Source of the DNA: Actinomycetospora termitidis
Lineage (GTDB): Bacteria; Actinomycetota; Actinomycetes; Mycobacteriales; Pseudonocardiaceae
DNA length: 64,000 bases
NCBI RefSeq assembly: GCF_030286555.1
Contig: NZ_JASVWF010000001.1
Coordinates: forward strand, 558,001 to 622,000
Reading direction: 5' to 3'
Under the pieces are notes generated by a model. It was given only the letters and a program-made list of their open reading frames with translations, did no database searches and was not told the origin of the DNA. The translations under genes and the position numbers were made by a program. This document shows positions 8,734-17,767 of this stretch, piece by piece (the first letter of the stretch is position 1; each line of letters starts with the position of its first letter).

Positions 8734-10067
8734 TCCTCGGCCGCCCCGCCGTCGGGCCCGCGGGTGTCCCCGACCGGGACGCCGCGGCGCAGCGCGATCT
8801 CGTGGACCACGAGCCCGAGCACGTAGAGCCCCGCAGCGAGCACGACCAGGCCGACCGAGCGCCCGTCGAACGGGGCGAGCAGCGCGGCCGCGGCGACGGC
8901 CAGCACGTAGGTGACGTTGAAGACCGTGTCGGAGAGGGCGAACACGCGTCCACGGCGGGCGTCGTCGACCTCGCGCTGCACGGCCGCGTCGGAGCACAGC
9001 TTGATCGCCTGCCCCACGAGGCCGAGGACGAAGCCCGCGCCGAGGATCGTCGGGAGGGTCATCGGCAGGCCGAGCGTGAGCAGGGCGAGCACGGCCAGGA
9101 CGAGCATGATCCGGACGGTCGCGGGCCGGCCGACGCGGGCGGTCAGCCACGGCGTCACCACGGCCGCGACCCCGAGTCCGGCGGCCGCCGCGACGACCGT
9201 CTCGCCGAGCCCGGCCACGCCGGCCTGCAGCGGTCCCCAGTCGGTGAGGCCGTTGCGCATGAGCAGGAGCATCACCAGCGTCGCGACGCCGAAGGCGAGC
9301 CGGTGCGCGGCGACCGCCCAGAACGCGGCCACCACCCCGGGCGCCTCGCGGGCCGCCCGGGCCCCGTCGACGAGGCCCAGGGCGACGGCCTTCAGCGCCC
9401 GGGCCGCCTCGGACGGGTCGTCGGGACCCAGCGAGCCGCGCGCGAAGCCGACCGCCACGGTCACGATCACCACCGAACCGACGACCGACGCCGCCGCCGC
9501 GATCCCGGACTGCGCGTCGCCCGCGCCGATCAGGCCCGTCAGCGCGAACGAGCACGCGGCGCCGACAGCGGCCGCCACCGCCCCGCTCGTCGTCACCAGG
9601 GAGTTCGCCGCCACCAGCCGCCGGGGCGCGACGACGTGCGGCAGCGCGGCGGACAGGCCCGCCTGCACGAACCGGCTGACCCCGATCGTCGTCAGGGCGC
9701 CGAGGTAGAGCGCGGGCCCGGTCACGCCGGCCGCGACCACCGCCGCCGTCACGAGTGTCAGCACCGCGCGCAGCCCGCCCGCCACGATGAACACCCGGCG
9801 CCGGTCCCACCGGTCGAGCAGCGCGCCCGCGAAGGGTCCGACCAGGGAGTACGGCATCAGCACGACGGCGAGCCCGAGCGCCACGAGGACGGGGTCGGAC
9901 TGGCGCTCGGGGTTGAACAGCACGGCCCCGCCGAGGGCGGCCTGGAAGACGCCGTCGCCCCACTGCGCGCCCAGCCGGATCGTCAGCAGCCGCAGGAACC
10001 CGGGCTGCGCCGCGAGGTCCCGACGACGGCCGCGCTCGGGGGGCGTCCGGTCGGGCGGGGCGAGCAC
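8619..10067 (-). CDS. MFS transporter
   Basis: Encodes 482 residues with about 12 hydrophobic segments, and the loop 2-3 motif GALLDRWDRRRVFIVAGG typical of the major facilitator superfamily. The tail after residue 440 is hydrophilic and Ser/Thr-rich. The substrate cannot be told; the fold is like the multidrug or macrolide-efflux branch found beside yqgE in mycobacteria (Rv0037c). GTG at 10067 is preceded by TAGCGT eight bases upstream (10076-10081, minus strand), suggesting leaderless translation. Its 3' end is antisense to the last 115 bases of the DxDxDG-repeat gene. Confidence 0.87.
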   Translation of the reverse strand: MLAPPDRTPPERGRRRDLAAQPGFLRLLTIRLGAQWGDGVFQAALGGAVLFNPERQSDPVLVALGLAVVLMPYSLVGPFAGALLDRWDRRRVFIVAGGLRAVLTLVTAAVVAAGVTGPALYLGALTTIGVSRFVQAGLSAALPHVVAPRRLVAANSLVTTSGAVAAAVGAACSFALTGLIGAGDAQSGIAAAASVVGSVVIVTVAVGFARGSLGPDDPSEAARALKAVALGLVDGARAAREAPGVVAAFWAVAAHRLAFGVATLVMLLLMRNGLTDWGPLQAGVAGLGETVVAAAAGLGVAAVVTPWLTARVGRPATVRIMLVLAVLALLTLGLPMTLPTILGAGFVLGLVGQAIKLCSDAAVQREVDDARRGRVFALSDTVFNVTYVLAVAAAALLAPFDGRSVGLVVLAAGLYVLGLVVHEIALRRGVPVGDTRGPDGGAAEDQGGTQPGAPSATSTSTAPSESVSASSTSQRPAADDDA

Positions 10068-10213
10068 GGCACCGCACGCTACGCGGCCCGACGCGGGTGC
10101 CGGGAGGGCGCGGTAGAGGTCGTCACCGCGGGTGTCCGCCAGGCGGGTGTGAGGTGCTCGCAGCGGGGGCGGTCGGGCTGACCGTCGCCGGGCGGTGGTG
10201 CCACGATGGGGAC

Positions 10214-10816
10214 GTGGCCGAGGGAACCCGCGACGAGCCAGCCGAACGGTCGGCCCAGCCGGTGGAGGCGGGCACGCTCCTGGTCTCCGCGCCCTCCCTG
10301 ACCGACCCCAACTTCGTCCGCACGGTCGTGTTCGTGATCGACCACCGGCGCGAGGGGACGCTCGGCGTCATCCTCAACCGGCCCAGCGAGGTCGCGGTGT
10401 CCGACGTCCTGCCGACGTGGGGTCCGCACACCTCGCGGCCGAGCGCGGTGTTCGTCGGCGGGCCGGTCGAGCAGAAGACCGCCCTCTGCCTCGCCGCCCT
10501 GCGCACCGGGGAGGACCCGGGCGCGACGGCGGGCGTGGTCGGGGTCCGCGGACCGGTGGCGCTGGTGGACCTCGACGGCGACCCGGAGGCCCTCGCCCCT
10601 CGGGTGCGCGGCCTGCGGGTGTTCGCCGGCTACTCCGGGTGGGACCGGGGCCAGCTCGCGGGCGAGATCGCCCGCGGTGACTGGTACGTCGTGCCGGCGC
10701 TGCCCGACGACGTCCTCGCCCCCGCGCGCTACGACCTGTGGGGCGGCGTGCTGCGCCGCCAGGGCGTGCCGCTCGCGCTGCTGGCCACGCACGTCTCGGA
10801 GCCGACGCGGAACTGA
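10214..10816 (+). CDS. YqgE/AlgH family protein
   Basis: Encodes 200 residues, close to the family length. The hallmark segments are GTLLVSAPSLTDPNFVRTVVFVIDH, GTLGVILNRPSE, VFVGGPVEQKTALCL and FAGYSGWDRGQLAGEIARGDWYVVPA. The family is widespread (UPF0301; Rv0038c in mycobacteria) but its biochemical role is unsettled. GTG at 10214 places the family core about 20 residues from the start; the longer in-frame reading to 10097 lacks homologous-looking sequence. It is followed seven bases later by the stop of the convergent membrane protein gene. Confidence 0.88.
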   Translation: MAEGTRDEPAERSAQPVEAGTLLVSAPSLTDPNFVRTVVFVIDHRREGTLGVILNRPSEVAVSDVLPTWGPHTSRPSAVFVGGPVEQKTALCLAALRTGEDPGATAGVVGVRGPVALVDLDGDPEALAPRVRGLRVFAGYSGWDRGQLAGEIARGDWYVVPALPDDVLAPARYDLWGGVLRRQGVPLALLATHVSEPTRN

Positions 10817-10823
10817 CCGCCCG

Positions 10824-11327
10824 TCAGTGGGCGAGCAGCTTCACCGCCACCACCAGCCCGCCGATCACGAGGTTGACCGCGCCGGAGACCAGCGCCGGGA
10901 AGAGACCGGCACCCATCCGGCGCCCGGCGAGCAGGCCCCACGCGAAGAGCGCGGCCGCGTCCACCCCGACCGAGACCCACAGCGCCGTCACCAACGGCAG
11001 CACGCCCAGGGCGGCCAGCCCGACCATGATCAGGGGGCCGATCGCCGCCGTGAGCAGCGGCGAGGTGACGTAGAGCATGTGCCCGAGGTCGTGGCCGCGG
11101 GCGAGCCTGCCGTACAGCACGCGGTGCGACTGCTGGTCGGCCGCCACGGTCGCGAGCCAGAGCCCCGCGGCGGTCGCCGCGACGGATGCGGCCGCGGCGA
11201 CCGCGCTGTGCGTGTCGCCCAGCGCGAGCCCCGCGGTCACCGCCACGACGGAGAGCAGCGCGTAGATCCGTTCCTTGAGCCGCTCGCCGAGCACCTCGAC
11301 CGGGGGCGGCGCGTGTTCGTCGGACAC
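10824..11327 (-). CDS. Small integral membrane protein, uncharacterised
   Basis: Encodes 167 residues with about five hydrophobic segments (ERIYALLSVVAVTAGLALG, AAAASVAATAAGLWLATVA, LTAAIGPLIMVGLAALGVLPL, ALWVSVGVDAAALFAWGLLAG, ALVSGAVNLVIGGLVVAVKL). No catalytic motif is recognised. GTG at 11327 lies seven bases after TAGGGT (11335-11340, minus strand), so the start is probably leaderless. It is divergent from the DUF427 gene with only 33 bases between the start codons. A longer in-frame reading to 12014 is an artefact crossing other genes. Confidence 0.78.
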   Translation of the reverse strand: MSDEHAPPPVEVLGERLKERIYALLSVVAVTAGLALGDTHSAVAAAASVAATAAGLWLATVAADQQSHRVLYGRLARGHDLGHMLYVTSPLLTAAIGPLIMVGLAALGVLPLVTALWVSVGVDAAALFAWGLLAGRRMGAGLFPALVSGAVNLVIGGLVVAVKLLAH

Positions 11328-11334
11328 GCGCCGC

Positions 11335-11354
11335 ACCCTAGGTGCGCCTACCGT
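11335..11354. promoter_or_regulatory. Overlapping divergent leaderless promoters
   Basis: TAGGGT on the minus strand (11335-11340) serves the gene starting at 11327, and TACCGT on the plus strand (11349-11354) serves the gene starting at 11361. The boxes are eight bases apart, so the two RNA polymerase footprints would overlap. Confidence 0.45.
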
Positions 11355-11360
11355 GGCGGC

Positions 11361-11855
11361 GTGCGACGCGAGGAGCCCGGGCCTGGTCAGGAGTCGGTGT
11401 GGGACTACCCGCGACCGCCACGGGCGGAGCGGGACGGGCGCCGGTGCGTGATCACGCACGCGGGCACGGTCGTGGTCGACACCGACGACCTGGTGCGGGT
11501 CCTCGAGACCAGCCACCCGCCGACGTTCTACCTGTCGCGCACCGCGTTCCCGGACGGCGTGCTGCGACCGGCCGACCGGCGGACCGTGTGCGAGTGGAAG
11601 GGGACGGCCCGGTACGTCGACGTCGTGCTGCCGGGCGTGACCCTGGACGGGATCGGCTGGTGGTACCCGGAGGGTGACGTCAGCGCGACCTACCCGGAGC
11701 TCGCCGACCGCGTGTCGCTGTACCCCGCCCCGTTCGACGAGATCACGCTCGACGGCGAGCGGGTGGTCCCGCAGCCCGGCGGTTTCTACGGCGGGTGGAT
11801 CACCGGCGACGTCGTCGGCCCGTTCAAGGGCGGGCCGGGCACCTGGGGCTGGTGA
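11361..11855 (+). CDS. DUF427 domain protein
   Basis: Encodes 164 residues. The DUF427 fold (PF04248) is visible in ESVWDYPRPPRAERDGRRCVITHAG, VVVDTDDLVRVLETSHPPTFYL, CEWKGTARYVDV and FYGGWITGDVVGPFKGGPGTWGW. The family is common in Actinobacteria and Proteobacteria and has no established reaction. GTG at 11361 is six bases after TACCGT and lacks a ribosome binding site, fitting leaderless expression. Its stop is one base from the stop of the convergent SdpI gene. Confidence 0.88.
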   Translation: MRREEPGPGQESVWDYPRPPRAERDGRRCVITHAGTVVVDTDDLVRVLETSHPPTFYLSRTAFPDGVLRPADRRTVCEWKGTARYVDVVLPGVTLDGIGWWYPEGDVSATYPELADRVSLYPAPFDEITLDGERVVPQPGGFYGGWITGDVVGPFKGGPGTWGW

Positions 11856-11856
11856 G

Positions 11857-12327
11857 CTACGAGCTGCTGCGCGGGCAGATCGCGCACGAGCCGGCGCAGG
11901 CCGACTGCTCGGCCGCCCCGCAGCCGTCGTCGGGAACCGGGACGGAGCAAGGCTGTGCGGGGCGGTTCTCGGCCTCGAGCGTCGCCGCGCGGTCCGCCTC
12001 GGCGTAGCGACCACCGACGGCGCCGCCGACCCCGAGCAGCACCACCAGCCCGAGCGCGCCGACGACGAGCAGCGTCACGGCCGCCGTCGTCACCGGGCTC
12101 ACCATCGCCGCGACGCCCGCGGCCAGTCCCAGCACCCCGGCGCCGACGAACGCCGGCGCGGCGACCCGGTTGGCCCGGCGGAACGCGTCGACGCGCGCCA
12201 TCGTCCAGCCCGTGCGCACGCCGATCACGCGGTTGCGCGGGAGGCGGTGCGTCGCGGCGAGAACTCCGACGACACCGACGGCGAGTGCCGCGACGACGAG
12301 CACGGCGGCCAGCACGGGGACGACCAT
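11857..12327 (-). CDS. SdpI family membrane protein with cysteine-rich tail
   Basis: Encodes 156 residues. Three hydrophobic segments surround the SdpI signature HRLPRNRVIGVRTGWTMARVDAFRRANRVAAPAF. SdpI of Bacillus is an immunity and signalling membrane protein; actinobacterial relatives are uncharacterised. The last 35 residues are unusual for the family: after GGRYAEADRAATLEAENR they contain five cysteines (C-x9-C-x7-C-x3-C-x2-C by eye). The ATG at 12327 is used; the in-frame extension to 12558 runs into the leuS start. Confidence 0.8.
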   Translation of the reverse strand: MVVPVLAAVLVVAALAVGVVGVLAATHRLPRNRVIGVRTGWTMARVDAFRRANRVAAPAFVGAGVLGLAAGVAAMVSPVTTAAVTLLVVGALGLVVLLGVGGAVGGRYAEADRAATLEAENRPAQPCSVPVPDDGCGAAEQSACAGSCAICPRSSS

Positions 12328-12430
12328 GGCCCCAGAGTAGGCTCGATGGTCGTATCGCCGGTCCCCGAGGGACCCGGCCCCGCCCCGGCTGTCGATCGCG
12401 CCGGAGGCCAGTGGTGACCAGGAGGAAGCC

Positions 12431-15361
12431 GTGACCGCCCAGCCCGACGTCGCCCGGCGGGAGACTCCCGGGGCCGCCGTGCCCCCGTTCCGGTACACCG
12501 CCGCGCTGGCGAACGAGATCGAGGCCCGCTGGCAGGACCGGTGGGAGGCCGAGGGCACGTTCGAGACGCCGAACCCCTCCGGCCCGCTGTCCGACGGCGA
12601 GACGCTGGACCCGGCCGAGAAGTACTACCTGATGGACATGTTCCCGTACCCGAGCGGTGCGGGGCTGCACGTCGGGCACCCGCTGGGCTTCATCGGCACC
12701 GACGTGCTCGGCCGCTTCCTGCGGATGACCGGGCGCACCGTGCTGCATACGATGGGCTTCGACGCCTTCGGCCTGCCCGCGGAGCAGTACGCGGTGCAGA
12801 CCGGGACGCACCCGCGGACCACCACCGAGGCGAACGTCGAGCGCTACCGCGCGCAGATCCGCCGTCTGGGGCTGGCGCACGACAAGCGGCGGTCCGTGTC
12901 GACCACGGACGTCGAGTTCTATCGCTGGACGCAGTGGATCTTCCTGCAGATCCACGGCTCGTGGTTCGACGTCGCGCAGGACCGGGCGCGCCCGATCACC
13001 GAGCTGGAGACGGAGTTCGCCGCCGGGACGCGCGCTCTTCCCGACGGGCGGTCGTGGGACGCGCTCACGCGCCCCGAGCAGGACCGCGTCCTGGACGGCC
13101 ACCGCCTGGCCTACCTGGCCGACGCGCCGGTCAACTGGTGCCCGGCGCTGGGCACGGTGCTCTCCAACGAGGAGGTCACCGCCGACGGGCGCTCCGAGCG
13201 CGGCAACTTCCCCGTCTTCCGGCGCAACCTGCGCCAGTGGATGATGCGGATCACCGCGTACGCCGACCGCCTGGCCGACGACCTGGACGGCGTCGACTGG
13301 CCGGAGTCGGTCAAGGCGATGCAGCGGAACTGGATCGGGCGCTCGCAGGGTGCGTCGGTGCGGTTCGGCGTCGCCGGTTCCGCCGCGCCGATCGAGGTCT
13401 TCACGACGCGGCCCGACACGCTCTTCGGGGCGACCTACCTGGTCCTGGCGCCGGAGCACCCGCTCGTGGACGCGATCCTGCCTGCCGCGTGGCCGCAGCC
13501 CGGGACCGGTGAGGAGCTCGACGGCCGCTGGACCGGGGGCGCCGAGACGCCGGCGGACGCGGTGGTGGGCTACCGCAGCGTCGTCGCCTCACGCTCGGAC
13601 CTGGAGCGTCAGGAGGCCCGCGACAAGACCGGTGTCTTCACCGGGGCGTGGGCGACCAACCCGGTGAACGGCGAGCCGCTGCCGGTGTTCGTCGCCGACT
13701 ACGTGCTGATGGGCTACGGCACCGGCGCGATCATGGCCGTCCCTGGGCAGGACCAGCGCGACTGGGACTTCGCGACGGTGTTCGGCCTGCCGATCAAGCG
13801 CACCGTTCAGCCGCCGGAGGACTTCGACGGCGAGGCGTACACCGGCGCGGGTGCGGCGATCAACTCCGCGAACTCCGAGGTGTCCCTGGACGGGCTGGGC
13901 GTCGACGAGGCGAAGTCGACGATCATCGCGTGGCTGGCGGAGCGCGGCGACGGCGAGGCCGTCGTGCAGTACAAGCTGCGCGACTGGCTGTTCAGCCGGC
14001 AGCGGTACTGGGGCGAGCCCTTCCCGGTGGCCTACGCCGCCGAGGGCGAGACCGACGGTGGGCCGTCGATCCCGCGCGCGCTCCCCGACTCCGACCTGCC
14101 GGTGCTGCTGCCCGACGTGGACGAGTACGCGCCGAAGACCTTCGCGCCCGACGACCGGGACTCCGCGCCGGAGTCGCCGCTGGCCCGGGCCGGCGAGTGG
14201 GTGGCGTTCGGCGAGGACCTGGCCTCCGACCCGGAGCGGGGCTGGGCGGACTACGTCCGCGAGACGAACACGATGCCGCAGTGGGCCGGCTCGTGCTGGT
14301 ACCACCTGCGCTACCTCGACCCGACCAACACCGAGCGCTTCGTCGACCCCGACGTCGAGCGGTTCTGGCTGGGACCGCGCCCCGAGGTCTTCGGCGCGGG
14401 CGACCCGGGCGGGGTCGACCTGTACGTCGGCGGCGTCGAGCACGCGGTGCTGCACCTGCTGTACGCCCGGTTCTGGCAGAAGGTGATGTTCGACCTGGGC
14501 CACGTGTCGTCCTCGGAGCCGTTCCGGCGGCTGTTCAACCAGGGCTACATCCAGGCGTGGGCCTACACGGACGCGCGCGGGGTCTACGTGCCGGCCGAGG
14601 AGGTCGTCGAGGCCGAGGGCGGCGGATTCACGTGGAACGGCGAGCCCGTGTCCCGCGAGTACGGGAAGATGGGCAAGTCGCTGCGCAACGTCGTGACCCC
14701 GGACGAGATGTGCGCGACCTACGGGGCCGACACCTTCCGGCTCTACGAGATGTCGACGGGTCCGATGGAGGCGTCGCGCCCGTGGTCGACCCGCGACGTC
14801 GTCGGCTCGCAGCGCTTTCTGCAGCGCGTGTGGCGGCTGCTGGTCGACGAGCAGGACGGGTCGCTGCGGGTCTCCTCCGCCGAGCCCGGTGACGAGACCC
14901 TGCGGTTGCTGCACCGGACCATCGACGGCGTGCGCACCGACTTCCCGGCCCTGCACTACAACACCGGTGCCGCGAAGCTGATCGAGCTGTCGAACCACCT
15001 GACGAAGACCTATCCCGACGGCGGGTGCCCCCGCTCGGTGACCGAACCCCTCGTGCTGATGCTCGCGCCGCTCTGCCCGCACCTCGCCGAGGAGCTGTGG
15101 TCGAAGCTGGGCCACCCGACCTCGCTGGCGTACGCCGACTTCCCGGTCGCCGACGCGTCCCTGCTGGTCGAGGAGTCGGTCGTCTACCCGATCCAGGTCA
15201 AGGGCAAGGTGCGCTCCCGGATCACGGTGCCGACCACGGCGTCGGAGGACGAGATCCGGGCGGCGGCCCTGGCCGACGAGAAGATCGCGGAGATCCTCGG
15301 GGGCGCGGAGCCGAAGAAGGTCATCGTCGTGCCCGGCCGTCTGGTGAACGTGGTCCCCTGA
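12431..15361 (+). CDS. leuS: Leucyl-tRNA synthetase
   Basis: Encodes 976 residues, usual for actinobacterial LeuRS. The class I HIGH-like motif is GLHVGHPLG (around residue 80), the editing domain carries [22 protein letters not shown] and the tRNA-leucine editing pocket [21 protein letters not shown], and the KMSKS loop is KMGKS (around residue 746) in [18 protein letters not shown]. The C-terminus ends in [25 protein letters not shown] at 12431 follows AGGAGG by six bases. Downstream are two copies of the 45-base palindromic repeat. Confidence 0.97.
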   Translation: MTAQPDVARRETPGAAVPPFRYTAALANEIEARWQDRWEAEGTFETPNPSGPLSDGETLDPAEKYYLMDMFPYPSGAGLHVGHPLGFIGTDVLGRFLRMTGRTVLHTMGFDAFGLPAEQYAVQTGTHPRTTTEANVERYRAQIRRLGLAHDKRRSVSTTDVEFYRWTQWIFLQIHGSWFDVAQDRARPITELETEFAAGTRALPDGRSWDALTRPEQDRVLDGHRLAYLADAPVNWCPALGTVLSNEEVTADGRSERGNFPVFRRNLRQWMMRITAYADRLADDLDGVDWPESVKAMQRNWIGRSQGASVRFGVAGSAAPIEVFTTRPDTLFGATYLVLAPEHPLVDAILPAAWPQPGTGEELDGRWTGGAETPADAVVGYRSVVASRSDLERQEARDKTGVFTGAWATNPVNGEPLPVFVADYVLMGYGTGAIMAVPGQDQRDWDFATVFGLPIKRTVQPPEDFDGEAYTGAGAAINSANSEVSLDGLGVDEAKSTIIAWLAERGDGEAVVQYKLRDWLFSRQRYWGEPFPVAYAAEGETDGGPSIPRALPDSDLPVLLPDVDEYAPKTFAPDDRDSAPESPLARAGEWVAFGEDLASDPERGWADYVRETNTMPQWAGSCWYHLRYLDPTNTERFVDPDVERFWLGPRPEVFGAGDPGGVDLYVGGVEHAVLHLLYARFWQKVMFDLGHVSSSEPFRRLFNQGYIQAWAYTDARGVYVPAEEVVEAEGGGFTWNGEPVSREYGKMGKSLRNVVTPDEMCATYGADTFRLYEMSTGPMEASRPWSTRDVVGSQRFLQRVWRLLVDEQDGSLRVSSAEPGDETLRLLHRTIDGVRTDFPALHYNTGAAKLIELSNHLTKTYPDGGCPRSVTEPLVLMLAPLCPHLAEELWSKLGHPTSLAYADFPVADASLLVEESVVYPIQVKGKVRSRITVPTTASEDEIRAAALADEKIAEILGGAEPKKVIVVPGRLVNVVP

Positions 15362-15369
15362 AGCCACGT

Positions 15370-15414
15370 CGAGCGAAGGGCACCCTCGCTCGAATAGGTG
15401 GGCCGTGGGCGCCC
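15370..15414 (-). repeat. 45-base palindromic repeat, copy a1
   Basis: Reverse-orientation copy of the unit found at 16584-16628 and 31795-31839. It opens with GAGCGAAGGG and closes with GGGCCGTGGGCGCCC. The first half folds as GAGCGAAGGG/CCCTCGCTC and may terminate leuS, which stops nine bases before it. Confidence 0.7.
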
Positions 15415-15444
15415 TTCGCCAACGGCGCCGCCCTCCGGCTCGGC

Positions 15445-15489
15445 TGAGCGAAGGGCCCCTTCGCTCAATAGACCCGCCGGTGGGCGCCC
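15445..15489 (-). repeat. 45-base palindromic repeat, copy a2
   Basis: Second reverse-orientation copy. It contains a perfect 11-base-arm palindrome, TGAGCGAAGGG-C-CCCTTCGCTCA (15445-15467), and ends in GGTGGGCGCCC. It lies about 50 bases before the nuclease-like gene at 15540. Confidence 0.75.
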
Positions 15490-15539
15490 TTCGCTGACGA
15501 CGATGGATCCAGGGCGGCCCGGGCTGCGTCAGCCCCTGT

Positions 15540-16493
15540 GTGCCCCCACGTACCAAGGTCGACTGGAACGCGGTGTCCGACGCCGCCCCGTCGAACCTCA
15601 TCCTCGTCCGAACCCTCCTCGCGCTCGGCGTCCCGTCGAGCACCATCGCGTTCCGCTGCCGCAAGGCCGGCGGGATGTGGTGGCATCCGCTGCAGGGCCT
15701 CGTCGCCCTGGTCCGCGGCGTCCTGACCGTCCACCAACGGCTCGTCGCCGCGCTGCTCGTGGCGGGCGACGAGGCCATGGTCACCGGTCTCGCGGCCTGT
15801 CGGCTGTACGGCCTCGACCGGGTCCCGGACCACGACCAGGTCCACGTCCTCATCCCGCACGAGCAGCGGCGGCGGTCCGAGGGCTTCCTCCTCGTCGAAC
15901 GCACCTCACGACTACCCCCGAACCCGGTCGTCCGGGACGGCATCCGGTGCGCGCCGCTGGTCCGCGCTCTCGTCGACGCCGCCCGACGTCTGATGCGGAT
16001 CGACGAGGTGCGGGCGCTGCTGTGCGAGGCGGTCCAGCGCCGCATGGTCACCGTCGTGGCCCTGCGTGCGGAACTCGAGGCCGGCTCGGGTCGCGGCGCC
16101 GCCCTCGTGCGTCAGGTCGTCGTCGAGCTCGAGGACGGGATCCGCTCCGCTGCGGAGGGCTGGCTGCGCGAGATGGTGCGGGCGATGCCGGAGTTCACGG
16201 CGATCCGCTGGAACGTCGCGCTCCGCCTGCCGAATGGTCAGAAGTTCGTCGCGGACGGCTTCCTCGACGGGGTCGCCCTCGCCATCGAGCTCCACTCGTT
16301 CGCCCACCACGCCGATCTCGCGACGTTCGACGCGACGATGCGGCGGCAGGCCGAGATGATCGCCGCCGGGATCGTCGTCGTCCCCGTGACGCCGAGAGAA
16401 CTGCGGGACGACCCGGCCGCGGTCCGCCGCAAGCTCCGGGACGCCCTCGAGCAGGCCCGCCTGCGCCCGCGACCCGCCGTCGTCGTGATCTGA
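15540..16493 (+). CDS. AbiEi-type antitoxin/Vsr-like (DUF559) nuclease family protein
   Basis: Encodes 317 residues. The N-terminal part (about 20-130) resembles the AbiEi-type winged-helix/coupling region of a large actinobacterial family: LALGVPSSTIAFRCRKAGGMWWHPLQGLVAL, AACRLYGL, HVLIPHE. The C-terminal part follows a Vsr/DUF559 PD-(D/E)XK fold: KFVADGFLDGVALAIELHSFAHHADLATFDATMRRQAEMIAAGIVVVPVTP. The usual E-x-D/K pair reads ELH here, so activity may be lost or altered. The GTG at 15540 has no ribosome binding site. Copies of a 45-base palindrome lie 51 bases before and 8 bases after it, and it interrupts an otherwise conserved leuS-ino1 neighbourhood. No AbiEii toxin partner is adjacent. 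Assignment is from pattern, not a search. Confidence 0.62.
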   Translation: MPPRTKVDWNAVSDAAPSNLILVRTLLALGVPSSTIAFRCRKAGGMWWHPLQGLVALVRGVLTVHQRLVAALLVAGDEAMVTGLAACRLYGLDRVPDHDQVHVLIPHEQRRRSEGFLLVERTSRLPPNPVVRDGIRCAPLVRALVDAARRLMRIDEVRALLCEAVQRRMVTVVALRAELEAGSGRGAALVRQVVVELEDGIRSAAEGWLREMVRAMPEFTAIRWNVALRLPNGQKFVADGFLDGVALAIELHSFAHHADLATFDATMRRQAEMIAAGIVVVPVTPRELRDDPAAVRRKLRDALEQARLRPRPAVVVI

Positions 16494-16501
16494 CCCGGAA
16501 C

Positions 16502-16552
16502 GAGCGAAGGGCCCCTTCCGTCGATCTACTCGACCGAAGGGGCCCTTCGCTC
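16502..16552. terminator. Long hairpin built from two head-to-head repeat halves (copy b1)
   Basis: A 23-base arm (16502-16524, beginning GAGCGAAGGGCCCCTT) pairs with 16530-16552 (ending AAGGGGCCCTTCGCTC) with one mismatch and a five-base loop TCTAC. It starts nine bases after the nuclease-like gene stop and lies between convergent genes, so it is likely a two-way terminator as well as a member of the 45-base repeat family. Confidence 0.75.
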
Positions 16553-16583
16553 AACCGCCGGTCCCGCCGAACGAATTGGCGAT

Positions 16584-16628
16584 GGGCGCCCACGGCCCAT
16601 CTACTCGACCGAAGGGGCCCTTCGCTCA
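16584..16628 (+). repeat. 45-base palindromic repeat, copy b2
   Basis: Forward copy, GGGCGCCCACGGCCC then TCTACTCGAC then GAAGGGGCCCTTCGCTCA. It matches copy c at 31795-31839 at 43 of 45 positions, far beyond what shared hairpin shape requires. Confidence 0.8.
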
Positions 16629-16648
16629 ACTCGGGGCGCGGGAAGAGC

Positions 16649-17722
16649 TCAGTCCTCGCCGCGGATGAAGGCCTCGACCCGCTCGTAGGCCACCGAGTCG
16701 CGGTACTGCTCGGGCGGGGACTTCATGAAGTACGACGAGGCGCCGAGCAGCGGGCCGCCGATCCCCCGGTCCTTCGCGATCTTCGCCGCGCGGACGGCGT
16801 CGATGATGATCCCGGCCGAGTTCGGGGAGTCCCAGACCTCCAGCTTGTACTCCAGCGACAGCGGCACGTCGCCGAAGGCGCGGCCCTCGAGGCGGACGTA
16901 GGCCCACTTGCGGTCGTCGAGCCACGGAACGTGGTCCGACGGGCCGATGTGGACGTTGTCCTTGCCCATGTCGCGGTCGACCTGCGAGGTGACCGACTGG
17001 GTCTTCGACGTCTTCTTGGACTCCAGGCGCTCGCGCTCGAGCATGTTCTTGAAGTCCATGTTGCCGCCCACGTTGAGCTGCATCGTGCGGTCGAGCTGGA
17101 CGCCGCGGTCCTCGAAGAGCTTGGCCAGCACCCGGTGGGTGATGGTCGCGCCGACCTGGGACTTGATGTCGTCGCCGACGATCGGCACGCCCGCGTCGGT
17201 GAACTTCTGCGCCCACTCCGGGTCGGAGGCGATGAACACGGGCAGGGCGTTGACGAAGGCGACGCCGGCGTCGAGCGCGCACTGCGCGTAGAACTTGTCG
17301 GCCTCCTCGGACCCCACCGGGAGGTAGGAGACGAGCACGTCGGCGCGGGCCTCGCGCAGCGCGGCGACCACGTCGACCGGCTCGTCGTCGGCCTCGGTGA
17401 TCGTCTCGCGGTAGTACCGGCCCAGGCCATCGTGGGTGTGCCCGCGCTGGACGATCACCCCAGTCGGCGGCACGTCCGCGATCTTGATCGTGTTGTTCTC
17501 GCTGGCGGTGATCGCCTCGGCCAGGTCCTGCCCGACCTTCTTCGCGTCGACGTCGAACGCCGCCACGAAGGTGAGGTCCCGGACGTGGTACCCGCCGAAG
17601 TCGACGTGCATGAGACCCGGCACGCGGGCGGCCGGGTCGGCGTCGGCGTAGTACGTGACGCCCTGGACCAACGAGGCGGCGCAGTTGCCCACGCCGACGA
17701 CGGCCACACGGACCTGACCCAT
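16649..17722 (-). CDS. ino1: Inositol-3-phosphate synthase
   Basis: Encodes 357 residues, the usual length for prokaryotic MIPS. It shows the NAD-binding [17 protein letters not shown], the family segments [15 protein letters not shown] and [34 protein letters not shown], and [28 protein letters not shown]. It converts glucose 6-phosphate to inositol 3-phosphate, feeding phosphatidylinositol and mycothiol. ATG at 17722 follows AAGGAGAA by seven bases; the reading to 17755 has no such site. It lies 45 bases after padR on the same strand, probably as an operon, and CGATGTATCG in that gap also occurs upstream of padR. Confidence 0.96.
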   Translation of the reverse strand: MGQVRVAVVGVGNCAASLVQGVTYYADADPAARVPGLMHVDFGGYHVRDLTFVAAFDVDAKKVGQDLAEAITASENNTIKIADVPPTGVIVQRGHTHDGLGRYYRETITEADDEPVDVVAALREARADVLVSYLPVGSEEADKFYAQCALDAGVAFVNALPVFIASDPEWAQKFTDAGVPIVGDDIKSQVGATITHRVLAKLFEDRGVQLDRTMQLNVGGNMDFKNMLERERLESKKTSKTQSVTSQVDRDMGKDNVHIGPSDHVPWLDDRKWAYVRLEGRAFGDVPLSLEYKLEVWDSPNSAGIIIDAVRAAKIAKDRGIGGPLLGASSYFMKSPPEQYRDSVAYERVEAFIRGED

Positions 17723-17740
17723 GGATGTTCTCCTTCGATT

Positions 17741-17750
17741 CGATGTATCG
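17741..17750. promoter_or_regulatory. CGATGTATCG element upstream of ino1 (candidate PadR site)
   Basis: CGATGTATCG, with CGAT/ATCG arms, lies 19-28 bases before the ino1 start. The same 10-mer occurs on the other strand at 18386-18395, upstream of padR. Confidence 0.5.
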
Positions 17751-17767
17751 CTCACGACGGCGGGTCG

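Noticed and set aside
15362..16640. CRISPR array
   Set aside because: The repeats are palindromic, change orientation and are not evenly spaced with unique spacers; no cas genes are present.
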